Part shown: positions 16,777 through 25,421 of the stretch, piece after piece
How positions within the stretch are numbered: position 1 is the stretch's first letter
Layout: every line of letters begins with the position of its first letter
Origin: Shewanella avicenniae
Lineage (GTDB): Bacteria > Pseudomonadota > Gammaproteobacteria > Enterobacterales > Shewanellaceae
Direction of reading: 5' to 3'
Length of the DNA: 64,000 nucleotides
Assembly (NCBI RefSeq): GCF_017354945.1
Contig: NZ_CP071503.1
Location: 4,092,001 to 4,156,000, forward strand
Made by a program: the position numbers and the translations under genes
The notes under the pieces: model-generated
Databases searched by the model: none
What the model was told of the DNA's origin: nothing
The model's input: only the letters and a program-made list of their open reading frames with translations

Positions 16777-19700
16777 TTAGAGCCTAGTATACTTTCTTCT
16801 GAGATCTAAGGTATGCGGATATTCCTGTGTTGGTTCCTCATCTGACGGAGCTAATTGTTTTGGCAGGGTTTTATTTTCATAAAACTCACGCAATGCATTA
16901 AATTCAGGCGGCGGCATCAACGGACCTTGGGTAAATCCATGGTCGGTAAATCGGTTAACTCGGCGCGCTTCCGCCTCATTACTGTTCACCGGCACAGTGT
17001 CATAATTGCGCCCACCCGCATGACTCACGCGATAAGTACAACCACCCACCGACAACCCATTCCAACTATCAACTAAGTCAAACACCAGTGGTGAATCGAC
17101 ACCGAGAGTTGGGTGCAACGCTGACGGCGGCGCCCAAGCGCGATAACGCACCGCGCCCACCATCTCTCCCTGTTTACCTGTGTGCGACAGCGGCACGCGG
17201 CGACCATTACAGGTCAGCACATAACGGCTGTCGGTCAGGCCACTCAAGCGCACTTGCAAACGCTCAACCGATGAATCCACAAACCGCGCAGTGCCCGATT
17301 GGGTGATCTCCTCACCAAGCACATGCCAAGGCTCAATTGCCCAGCGCAATTCCAGTTCAATACTGCCAATCTGCTGCCGGCCATAATGTGGGAAGCGGAA
17401 CTCTTCAAACGGCGCTAACCACTCTAATTTAAAGGGATAGCCATGACGCTGTAGATCATCGACAACTTCTTTAATGTCCTGCCACACATAGTGCGGCATC
17501 ATAAATTTGTCGTGCAGCAGCGTGCCCCAACGCACTAGCGGCTTTTGGTACGGCTTGTGCCAGAAGCGGGCGACCAAACAACGCAGCAACAGCATCTGCA
17601 CTAACGACATACGTGCATGAGGCGGCATTTCAAAACCGCGGAATTCCAACAACCCTTGGCGACCACTGGCACTGCCAGCGGCATAGAGTTTGTCGATACA
17701 GAACTCCGAGCGATGGGTATTGCCGGTGATATCCACCAGCAAGTTACGCATCAAGCGATCCACCAGCCAAGGCGCGTTTACTTCACCATCGGGCATGTTG
17801 TCGAAGGCGATTTCCAGCTCATACAGTGCTTCATCACGGCCTTCGTCGACCCGCGGTGCTTGGCTCGTTGGGCCAATAAACATGCCCGAAAACAGATAGG
17901 ACAAGCCGGGATGATGTTGCCAGTAGGTCACCAAACTGCGCAGCAGATCCGGCCGCCGTAGCATTGGGCTATCGGCCGGGGTCACGCCCCCTAGCGTCAC
18001 GTGGTTACCACCGCCAGTGCCGGTATGGCGGCCATCGAGCATAAACTTCTCGGTGCCGAGCCGTGACAGGTAAGCTTGTTCATACAAAGTTTCGGTGTTG
18101 TGCACCAGTTCATCCCAGCTTTTCGCTGGATGAATGTTCACCTCAATCACCCCAGGATCAGGCGTGATGAGGAATTTTTGCAGTCGATAATCTTTTGGCG
18201 GTTCATAGCCTTCAATTACTACTGGCAGCTGCAATTTGCTGGCTACCGCTTCAATGGCATTGATTAAGGCAACGTAGTTTTCCAGATAACTGACAGGCGG
18301 CAAAAACAGGTGCAGGCGACCATCACGCACTTCCAAACAGATCGCGGTACGCACCACGTTTCTAACGATTTTATAGCTCGGCTGACAGTTACCGGCCGCT
18401 TGTTGCTGTTCGGCAATGGTTGTAGCCGCGGCTACGTCAAATACCGGCAATGGCGCACGCGGCTCAAATGGGTCACGCTCTGCCTCAAACTCCTCTTCGG
18501 AAACTGCGGGCAAAGAGCTTAGCGGTAAACGGAACCCCATCGGACTATCACCGGGGATTAGGGTGATCACTTCGGAGCGCATCGGCCACAAGCTGCTTTG
18601 CCAAGCGATGCCGTTAAACTCTACCGGCAGAATATAACCGCTCGGAGTATCAAGACCACGAGTCAGCAGTTTCGCGAGACGGCGCCGTTCCAAATCATCT
18701 TTTAGATCCGCTTTACGCGGATCAACGCCCTCAGGCAATTGTCGCTCTAACCACAGGTAGTAGAGGGTATCTTCAAACGCGGGTTGCAGATAACGCGGCG
18801 CGATCCCAAGTTGCTCACACAGCTGAGCGCCAAAATGCTCAGCATCTGCCAGGGTATGGCCGTAATTGGTATCGACACGGGCTAATAACTTCGGCTCATG
18901 CCATAGCGCTTCGCCATCAGTTCGCCAGAAACAGCCCAGCGCCCAACGTGGCACCTCTTCACCGGGATACCACTTGCCTTGGCCATAATGCAGCAAGCCA
19001 TTGGCACCAAACTGCTGCTTCATTCGCAGTAACAAATCTTTTGCCAGACGCAGCTTGTCGGCACCAAGTGCGGCGGTATTCCATTGCGCTGAATCCATAT
19101 CATCAATGGAAACAAACGTCGGCTCACCGCCCATAGTCAGGCGCACGTCGTGCTCGATAAATTCGGCATCAACGGCACGCCCCAGCGCTTTAATATTTTG
19201 CCACTCTTCATCAGAATAAGGCTTAGTTACCCGCGGGTCTTCATGGATACGGGTCACCACGTTTTCGTAGCTAAATTCGCATTCGCAAGGGTCGGTAAAG
19301 CCAGTAATGGGCGCCGCAGACACAGGATCTGCAGTACAGGACAGCGGAATATGGCCTTCGCCAGCAAACAGACCAGACGTTGGATCCAGCCCAATCCAAC
19401 CTGCGCCCGGCAAGTAAACTTCGCACCACGCATGCAAGTCGGTGAAGTCATGGTCGGTGCCCGATGGGCCATCCAGCGCCTTAACATCCGCAACTAGCTG
19501 CACCAAGTAACCGGAAGCAAAACGCGCCGCTAACCCGAGCCGCCGTAAAATCTGCACCAGCAGCCAAGCGGTATCGCGGCAAGAGCCTTTCTTCAGTGTT
19601 AGCGTTTCTTGGCAGGTCTGCACCCCAGGTTCAAGGCGAATGCCATAACTGATGTCTTGTGCAAGGCGACTGTTGAGCGATACCAAAAAGCCAACGATTG

Positions 19701-20118
19701 CTTGTGGGGAGCGGTCGATGCTGGCCATCCATGCATCAAGCTCAGGGCAATCTTCCTCAGTTTTGAGGTAAGGCGTCAGCTCTTCTTTTAACCCCGCAGC
19801 ATAGCTAAAGGGGAATTTTTCAGCGTATTCTTCAATAAAGAAATCGAAGGGGTTGATGACCGTCATATCGGCGATCACTTCCACCGCAAATTCAAGCTTC
19901 TTCATTTTTTCTGGAAACACCAAGCGCGCCATCCAGTTACCGAATGGGTCTTGCTGCCAGTTGATGAAGTGCTCTTCCGGTGTGACCTTTAATGAATAAC
20001 CGTGAATATGGGTACGCGAATGTGGCGCTGGCCGTAAGCGTAAAATATGCGGTGACACATTAATGAAGCGATCGAACTCGTAGGTGGTTTTATGTTGAAT
20101 CGCTACGCGGATGGTCAT
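16777..20118 (-). CDS. Large transglutaminase-like protein with DUF2126 region
   Basis: An 1113-residue protein. Residues 1-85 form the transglutaminase-like N-terminal region and residues 150-270 the catalytic core, with Cys180 (KKGSCRDTAW), His229 (DLHAWCEVY) and Asp245 (GLDPTSG) in place. The remaining 800 or so residues form the DUF2126 region, which has features of an amidoligase-type domain in published family analyses (I recall this link and have not verified it). The start overlaps the alpha-E gene stop by four bases (ATGC/TGA region at 20115-20118), so translation is coupled. There is no signal peptide. It is the longest protein in the cluster and is likely its central processing enzyme; the substrate is unknown. 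Confidence 0.9.
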   Translation of the reverse strand: MTIRVAIQHKTTYEFDRFINVSPHILRLRPAPHSRTHIHGYSLKVTPEEHFINWQQDPFGNWMARLVFPEKMKKLEFAVEVIADMTVINPFDFFIEEYAEKFPFSYAAGLKEELTPYLKTEEDCPELDAWMASIDRSPQAIVGFLVSLNSRLAQDISYGIRLEPGVQTCQETLTLKKGSCRDTAWLLVQILRRLGLAARFASGYLVQLVADVKALDGPSGTDHDFTDLHAWCEVYLPGAGWIGLDPTSGLFAGEGHIPLSCTADPVSAAPITGFTDPCECEFSYENVVTRIHEDPRVTKPYSDEEWQNIKALGRAVDAEFIEHDVRLTMGGEPTFVSIDDMDSAQWNTAALGADKLRLAKDLLLRMKQQFGANGLLHYGQGKWYPGEEVPRWALGCFWRTDGEALWHEPKLLARVDTNYGHTLADAEHFGAQLCEQLGIAPRYLQPAFEDTLYYLWLERQLPEGVDPRKADLKDDLERRRLAKLLTRGLDTPSGYILPVEFNGIAWQSSLWPMRSEVITLIPGDSPMGFRLPLSSLPAVSEEEFEAERDPFEPRAPLPVFDVAAATTIAEQQQAAGNCQPSYKIVRNVVRTAICLEVRDGRLHLFLPPVSYLENYVALINAIEAVASKLQLPVVIEGYEPPKDYRLQKFLITPDPGVIEVNIHPAKSWDELVHNTETLYEQAYLSRLGTEKFMLDGRHTGTGGGNHVTLGGVTPADSPMLRRPDLLRSLVTYWQHHPGLSYLFSGMFIGPTSQAPRVDEGRDEALYELEIAFDNMPDGEVNAPWLVDRLMRNLLVDITGNTHRSEFCIDKLYAAGSASGRQGLLEFRGFEMPPHARMSLVQMLLLRCLVARFWHKPYQKPLVRWGTLLHDKFMMPHYVWQDIKEVVDDLQRHGYPFKLEWLAPFEEFRFPHYGRQQIGSIELELRWAIEPWHVLGEEITQSGTARFVDSSVERLQVRLSGLTDSRYVLTCNGRRVPLSHTGKQGEMVGAVRYRAWAPPSALHPTLGVDSPLVFDLVDSWNGLSVGGCTYRVSHAGGRNYDTVPVNSNEAEARRVNRFTDHGFTQGPLMPPPEFNALREFYENKTLPKQLAPSDEEPTQEYPHTLDLRRKYTRL

Positions 20119-21059
20119 GCGGCATCCCCTTGCTGAAAGTGGAACCAGTTTTCAGTGATCTGGTGATGCAGCGCGATCATGCCTAACTGCACTTCGTTGA
20201 GGTACTCACTGAATTTCTCGTTGAGATCGGTCGAGTGCTCAACCCCATTGGTAATCTTCAGCAATTTATCTACGTTGGCTGCGATAATGCCGTAGCGAGG
20301 TAAGGTTGCAGCGGCGGCTTTCACTTGCTCTAAGCAATAACGTTGCGAACGCGGGAAGCAGGCATCGGTCAACATAAAGGTCACCACAGAGGCACCACTG
20401 ATCGAGCAACGCATGGTGCGGCGGAAGCTCAAATAGGCACTTTGCGATTTCAACACTTTTGACCACACCACTTGGCCTAGCTTAACGCTCTCTTCCTCTT
20501 GTGAATGCTGCATTTGGAAGTTGGCCGCATCTAAAATACGAGTGTTCATATCAGCGCGTTCCAAAAAGCGCCCCATCATAATAAAGTGCCAGCCCGCGTG
20601 ACGATCCATGGTGCCGGTCAGCAAACCGATAATCTTTTGGCAGCCTTCAATAATGGTATTGAGATAGGCGTGTCGCACCGAACGGTTAATCCCTTGTTTG
20701 ATGTTTTGCCGCGCATAGAGATCAAGCTCGTTGATCAATTCCCACATCTCACCCGGCACCACATCGCGGGTCGTCCGAATATTTTCTCGCACCATTTTCA
20801 ATGACGACAGCAACGATCCCGGGTTGGTATCGTCTGCCAGCATAAATTTCAGTACGTTATGTTCATCGCGGACTTTGTAACGCTGATTGTAGAATTCAAC
20901 GCCGCTATTAATTTCGACCAAGTTGTACCACGACACCGCAATATCACGCGGCAGATCGTACAACAGGTCATCGTAAACACTGACCAAACGCGCAATGTTT
21001 TCTACGCGTTCAAGGTAACGGGCACTCCAATAAAGCCGTTCTGCAACTCGAGATAACAT
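20115..21059 (-). CDS. Stand-alone alpha-E domain protein
   Basis: A 314-residue, mainly helical alpha-E (DUF403) protein. It opens with MLSRVAERLYWSARYLERVE, the same pattern as the alpha-E half of the fused protein at 14183-16753. It begins two bases after the stop of the ATP-grasp gene and overlaps the next gene by four bases, so it sits in a tightly packed operon. The family has no demonstrated biochemical activity that I know; conserved acidic and arginine residues led to a proposal that it is an enzyme acting with ATP-grasp ligases. Confidence 0.9.
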   Translation of the reverse strand: MLSRVAERLYWSARYLERVENIARLVSVYDDLLYDLPRDIAVSWYNLVEINSGVEFYNQRYKVRDEHNVLKFMLADDTNPGSLLSSLKMVRENIRTTRDVVPGEMWELINELDLYARQNIKQGINRSVRHAYLNTIIEGCQKIIGLLTGTMDRHAGWHFIMMGRFLERADMNTRILDAANFQMQHSQEEESVKLGQVVWSKVLKSQSAYLSFRRTMRCSISGASVVTFMLTDACFPRSQRYCLEQVKAAAATLPRYGIIAANVDKLLKITNGVEHSTDLNEKFSEYLNEVQLGMIALHHQITENWFHFQQGDAA

Positions 21060-21061
21060 GC

Positions 21062-22516
21062 TTACTCTCCTTTGGTCTCAACGATCCATGTGTCTTTACT
21101 ACCACCGCCTTGTGACGAATTAACGACCAAGGAACCTTTTTTCATCGCCACGCGGGTTAAGCCACCGGTGGTGACATAGGTGTTGCGGCTTTGCAGAATA
21201 AAGGGGCGCAGATCGAGGTGGCGTGGCTCCAATGCTCCCGTTCCAATCAGAGTGGGCGCGGTGGAGAGCTTCAGCGTTGGTTGCGCGATGTAATTGCGCG
21301 GATTGGCTTTGATCAGTTCAGCAAAGGTTTGCTGCTCTTTTTTTGTTGAGTGAGGCCCAACTAACATGCCATAGCCACCTGATTCGTTAGCAGGTTTAAC
21401 CACTAGCTTATCTAAATTGGCTAACACGAACGCTTGCTGCTCTGGATCTTCACACAGATAGGTTTCCACGTTCGGTAGAATCGGCTCTTCATTCAAGTAG
21501 TAGCGGATCAGCGCTGGCACATAGGCATAAACCACTTTGTCATCGGCGACACCAGCACCCGGCGCGTTGGCAAGCGCGACGTTGCCCGCTTTCCATGCCC
21601 GCATCAGCCCCGGCACACCGAGCACTGACTCTGGATTAAAGGCTTCAGGGTCGATAAATAGATCATCGATACGACGATAAATCACATCAACCCGCTCTGG
21701 GCCGTAGATGGTTTTCATGTAGACGCAGTTGTCGTCACCGACAAACATATCGCTACCTTCCACCAACTCAACGCCCATCTGCTGTGCTAAAAACGCATGC
21801 TCGAAATAGGCGGAGTTATAAATGCCGGGCGTCAGTACCACAATTTCTGGACGATCAATTTTGCGCGGTGATAAGGCGGCCAGAGTTTCAAACAGCTCAG
21901 CCGGATAAGAACCGTTTGGCTGAATATCATCGTTTTCAAACAGCTCTGGCAACACCCGTTTGGTAATGGCGCGGTTTTCTAGCATGTAAGACACACCTGA
22001 CGGCACCCGCAGGTTGTCCTCTAGCACATAAAATTTACCATCGTGATCGCGTACCAAATCAGTACCACAGATATGGGCCCACACCCCAAACGCCGGTGAA
22101 ACACCAACACATTCTGGGCGGAAATTCTTCGAGTCTTTGATGATGTGCTCAGGAATGATGCCATCTTTGATGCAGTTTTGATCGTGGTAGAGGTCATCAA
22201 TAAAACGGTTGAGGGCGGTCAGACGCTGCTTCAGACCTGCTTCAGTCACCGCCCAATCCTTGGCGTCAATGGTGCGCGGAATAATGTCAAACGGCCAAGC
22301 GCGGTCGATGTTGCCCTCTTCGGTATATACCGTAAAGCTGATCCCCATCTCCTGCACTGTGGCTTCTGCGGTCAAACGCCGCTTTTCGAGTTCTTCTGCG
22401 GAAAGTGAATCAAGATATTTAAGGAGTTGCTTTGCGGGTGGGCGGGCTGAGCCTGATGGTTCGATAAGTTCATCGAAAAAATCACCAGAGTCATAATTTT
22501 TTATTAGTTTATCCAT
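21062..22516 (-). CDS. Circularly permuted ATP-grasp protein (type 2)
   Basis: A 484-residue ATP-grasp family ligase with permuted domain order. Visible signatures are SYMLENRAITKRV, IVVLTPGIYNSAYFEHAFLA, and KPANESGGYGMLVGP, the latter forming the glycine-rich ATP loop. The frame is open 26 codons further upstream, but the ATG at 22516 follows AGAGGACATT and gives the N-terminus MDKLIKNYDSG typical of the family. It is the first gene of the five-gene operon. Such enzymes are predicted to condense a carboxylate with an amine at the cost of ATP. Unlike the second copy, it is not fused to alpha-E. Confidence 0.9.
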   Translation of the reverse strand: MDKLIKNYDSGDFFDELIEPSGSARPPAKQLLKYLDSLSAEELEKRRLTAEATVQEMGISFTVYTEEGNIDRAWPFDIIPRTIDAKDWAVTEAGLKQRLTALNRFIDDLYHDQNCIKDGIIPEHIIKDSKNFRPECVGVSPAFGVWAHICGTDLVRDHDGKFYVLEDNLRVPSGVSYMLENRAITKRVLPELFENDDIQPNGSYPAELFETLAALSPRKIDRPEIVVLTPGIYNSAYFEHAFLAQQMGVELVEGSDMFVGDDNCVYMKTIYGPERVDVIYRRIDDLFIDPEAFNPESVLGVPGLMRAWKAGNVALANAPGAGVADDKVVYAYVPALIRYYLNEEPILPNVETYLCEDPEQQAFVLANLDKLVVKPANESGGYGMLVGPHSTKKEQQTFAELIKANPRNYIAQPTLKLSTAPTLIGTGALEPRHLDLRPFILQSRNTYVTTGGLTRVAMKKGSLVVNSSQGGGSKDTWIVETKGE

Positions 22517-22619
22517 AGACCGAATGTCCTCTCTGACAACCTTGGTGCAGGTTATCGCTGCCATGCATTTTTCCAGCGCATCTTTAACTATCAATGCCCC
22601 AAATTGGTGCCATTCGCAA

Positions 22620-22638
22620 GCATAACTCCCCGTTATGC
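22620..22638. promoter_or_regulatory. Inverted repeat upstream of the ATP-grasp cluster
   Basis: Seven-base perfect arms GCATAAC and GTTATGC with a five-base spacer that reads GGGGA on the transcribed minus strand. It lies 104-122 bases before the first gene of the cluster. It could be an operator; if it is within the leader RNA, it would be a hairpin showing GGA in the loop, the kind of site bound by CsrA. Confidence 0.35.
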
Positions 22639-22834
22639 GGCAAAAATACCAGAATTATTTACCGAATCGCAGACAACGACGCTGTAGGTAAATCGCAGCA
22701 AATTCCGTACCACAGCAGGAAGCAAGATCAGCATGCAGAATGACCGCCAACCACGAATGGGTTGGCGTAGAAATTAGCATAAGAGTTTTGCAAAAATAGA
22801 AGTGTTAGTTCTCCCTCAAATAGTTGAAGGCGCA

Positions 22835-24088
22835 CTAATAAGGCAGGCCGTTACGCCACAAACGTTGGTTGCTCCAGCGAAAAAACACGGTGGACACCAG
22901 CGCCATCAGTACATCGAACCATAATAGCCATTGCGGCATCGCCTCCATTTGACCGACATCCGCCAGATAAGCACTCATAAAGCCGTTTTGTAGGCCATAG
23001 AAGAACACCATGACCGCCATATGCCAAGGTTTAGCGCAGAGGCAGCCCAGTGCTAGGCCGATCACGCCGCCCCAGTATGTGGTCAATAGCAGATGCATCG
23101 CAGCTTGCCAAGGCCACACTTGCAGCAACAGCGCTTGTAACCCCACGCTGAACAGCACGATCACCATTGCCGTAAACAGTAAGCGCAGCTGGGCGCATTC
23201 AAAGCCTTGTCTTAGCCCATCAACGCCATTGTAAAGCGGCAACAGCAGTAACGAAGTGACATTGCGGCTGCGCATCACTCGGTTCCAATGCACCATCAAG
23301 CCAGTAAAGATAGTGAATACGCCGGCAATCAAAGGTGCGGGAAACTGCTTATCCCAGCCGATATTCACCATAAATGCCAATAGCGGGAAAGCGACAGCAA
23401 GCGCTAACATTGAAACCAAGCCAGAGCCCATAAAGTGCGGAATAGGATAAAACCAACGACTGATCTTAAACTGCAGCTGTGAACTCCCCAGCTTTGGCAT
23501 CCACAACCAACCACATTCAATGCCATTGCGGTATACCGTCATGCCATCGCTGTTCCAGCGCAACCGTTTAATTTGAGTCGATAGCAGTGCAGCCAGCGCC
23601 AATGCAATGGTCCACCAGCAATAGGCGGGCAGGAGCGGTGCGATATCATCCAACGCAAATAACACCACAAACAGGAATAAACTCAGCTGATATTTAGAAG
23701 GTTGCCGCAAACAATACAGCGCAAATGCCGCAGCAATTGCCCAAGCTAAGCCTTGTAAGGCTACGATTGATTGCGACTGATATATCAGCTGGGCAACGGC
23801 CAGATTTGCCAGCAGCACAAACAGCAACAGCATGCGGCATTGCCGTAACACCATTGCGCGATAGCCCGGCACTAATTCAGCCCATTCAGTGGCCTGTAAC
23901 CGAATGATTTGCCACAAAATGGCGCAGGTACCACTAAAAATACTCAAGCCAAAGAAGATGCTGACTTGTTGCTCTTTGGCGTCTATCTTGCCAAATAATA
24001 GCGCCATGCCGAGGCCTAGCAGCAGGTTAAACAGGAAACTCGCGCTGCCAATATCCTTGCCCCATAGAAGCGCCATTCCTTTAATCAT
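22835..24088 (-). CDS. Membrane protein of a GntR-controlled ABC transporter
   Basis: A 417-residue integral membrane protein with about twelve hydrophobic segments and no recognisable permease motif. It is annotated as the permease partner of the ATPase encoded just upstream because their genes overlap (ATGA at 24085-24088) and because such GntR(YtrA)-ATPase-membrane protein operons are common. The ATG at 24088 is preferred to an upstream in-frame TTG at 24133, which lies inside the ATPase gene. Substrate is unknown; related systems respond to cell-envelope stress. Confidence 0.75.
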   Translation of the reverse strand: MIKGMALLWGKDIGSASFLFNLLLGLGMALLFGKIDAKEQQVSIFFGLSIFSGTCAILWQIIRLQATEWAELVPGYRAMVLRQCRMLLLFVLLANLAVAQLIYQSQSIVALQGLAWAIAAAFALYCLRQPSKYQLSLFLFVVLFALDDIAPLLPAYCWWTIALALAALLSTQIKRLRWNSDGMTVYRNGIECGWLWMPKLGSSQLQFKISRWFYPIPHFMGSGLVSMLALAVAFPLLAFMVNIGWDKQFPAPLIAGVFTIFTGLMVHWNRVMRSRNVTSLLLLPLYNGVDGLRQGFECAQLRLLFTAMVIVLFSVGLQALLLQVWPWQAAMHLLLTTYWGGVIGLALGCLCAKPWHMAVMVFFYGLQNGFMSAYLADVGQMEAMPQWLLWFDVLMALVSTVFFRWSNQRLWRNGLPY

Positions 24089-24930
24089 GGGTGCAACTCC
24101 ATAAACAGCTGCTCCAAATTGATGGGCAAGCAACTCTGCGCTTGGGCGATCGGCTGCCCTTGATAACCATCAATCACTAAGGTGCGCCCATGATGTCCCA
24201 ATACCTGAATTGATGGCGGTAACGCAGGCAATTCATCCGTAGCAAGGGTGATAAGGCGCAGATGCTCCCGCAGCTCATCAATTTCGCGCATCAGCAGTAA
24301 TTCCCCTTCCTTGACCAAGGCCACATGGCTGGCAACCCGCTCTAGGTCTGAGGTGATGTGCGAGGAAAATAACACTGCTGAGCCTGATTCCAATGCCAGC
24401 TCAAACAGATCGGCCATAAAATGGCGTCGCGCCAGCGGATCTAAACTGGCAACCGGTTCATCCAACAACAGTAATTTAGGGCGATAAGCCATCGACATGA
24501 TAAGCGCCAGCGATTGACGCTGACCGATGGACAACTTCTGTACCGCAGTTTTGCCATCTAACCCAAAACGCTGCAGCCATTCTTGCTCAAGCGCCAAGTC
24601 CCACTCTGGGTAAAAACTACGATGCAGGTTCAGTGCTTGCGCGACTGTAAAACCTTCATAGCCAAACGGCTGCTGCGCCACATAGCCAATAGCGGCCTTC
24701 GCCTTCGCGCTCAAGCGGTCTGGTGATTCATCAAGGATGCGCACATCACCGCTATCAGCGGTCACAATGCCTAAGGCAATCCGCATCAGGGTTGATTTGC
24801 CAGCGCCATTGGTGCCTAACAAACCGACCACCATGCCCGGATAAAGCGTTAGCGATAACCCTTTCAGCACAGTTTGACCGTCAAACTGCTTGGTGATGTT
24901 ACGTAACTCGAGTAATGCCTTCTGTTCCAT
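24085..24930 (-). CDS. ABC transporter ATP-binding protein
   Basis: A 281-residue ABC ATPase with Walker A GTNGAGKST, signature LSIGQRQ, Walker B LLLLDEP and the switch histidine (FSSHITSD). An ATG at 24942 overlapping the gntR stop is possible, but the GGAG seven bases before the ATG at 24930 supports the shorter form. It sits between the GntR regulator and the membrane protein, sharing overlaps with both, so the three genes form one operon. It would power export or sensing by the membrane partner. Confidence 0.88.
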   Translation of the reverse strand: MEQKALLELRNITKQFDGQTVLKGLSLTLYPGMVVGLLGTNGAGKSTLMRIALGIVTADSGDVRILDESPDRLSAKAKAAIGYVAQQPFGYEGFTVAQALNLHRSFYPEWDLALEQEWLQRFGLDGKTAVQKLSIGQRQSLALIMSMAYRPKLLLLDEPVASLDPLARRHFMADLFELALESGSAVLFSSHITSDLERVASHVALVKEGELLLMREIDELREHLRLITLATDELPALPPSIQVLGHHGRTLVIDGYQGQPIAQAQSCLPINLEQLFMELHP

Positions 24931-24941
24931 AAACGACTCCA

Positions 24942-25334
24942 TTACTTATCATCCTGATGCTGCTGTTGCCACTGTTGCGCCAGCAGTTGCTCGAGTTGTG
25001 CCAGTGTCAAACCCAACTGTTGCGCATTCGCGATTAGCTCATTAAGTTGCGGTGCTAATAGTGCTGCCGGTGACGCAGTCGCTGCGGGAGTATTCTGTGC
25101 CACCCGAGTGGGTTGGCCTCGACGCCGCTCAAGCCAAGCTTGATCAACCAGCTGCTGAATGGCACGAGACACTGTCATGGGGTTGACCGCCAGATGCGCT
25201 GCGATTTGCCGAACTGAAGGCAACACAGTCTCGGGCGGCAGTTGTCCGCCGACAATGAGGTGAATAATTTGCTCGGTCAACTGGCGGTAAATCGGTTCAC
25301 CACTGCTGGGGTTGACATGCAGGAGTTCTAACAT
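24942..25334 (-). CDS. GntR-family regulator, YtrA type
   Basis: A 130-residue regulator: residues 1-75 are a GntR winged helix-turn-helix (EPIYRQLTEQIIHLI, TVLPSVRQIAAHLAVNPMTV) followed by a short helical tail of about 50 residues, the pattern of the YtrA subfamily, which lacks a large ligand domain. Members autoregulate ABC transporter operons. It is first in its operon and divergent from the TAP-like hydrolase operon. A perfect 12-base palindrome lies 14 bases before its start. Confidence 0.9.
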   Translation of the reverse strand: MLELLHVNPSSGEPIYRQLTEQIIHLIVGGQLPPETVLPSVRQIAAHLAVNPMTVSRAIQQLVDQAWLERRRGQPTRVAQNTPAATASPAALLAPQLNELIANAQQLGLTLAQLEQLLAQQWQQQHQDDK

Positions 25335-25347
25335 TAGCCTTGAATAC

Positions 25348-25359
25348 TGTATTAATACA
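25348..25359. promoter_or_regulatory. Palindromic candidate operator for the GntR regulator
   Basis: TGTATTAATACA is a perfect 12-base palindrome between the divergent gntR and hydrolase genes (14 bases before gntR, 62 bases before the hydrolase). AT-rich palindromes of this kind are typical GntR sites. The region is only 87 bp, so one site could affect both promoters. Binding is inferred. Confidence 0.45.
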
Positions 25360-25421
25360 TTGATACACTTGATTGAGTTAAATTAACACACCTGCATCGA
25401 ATTGCAAATAAGGAAATCAGC

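Noticed and set aside
22593..22613. Sigma-54-like TGGCAC element before the ATP-grasp cluster
   Set aside because: The -12 part reads TGGG instead of TTGC at the required spacing, so the conserved GC is missing.
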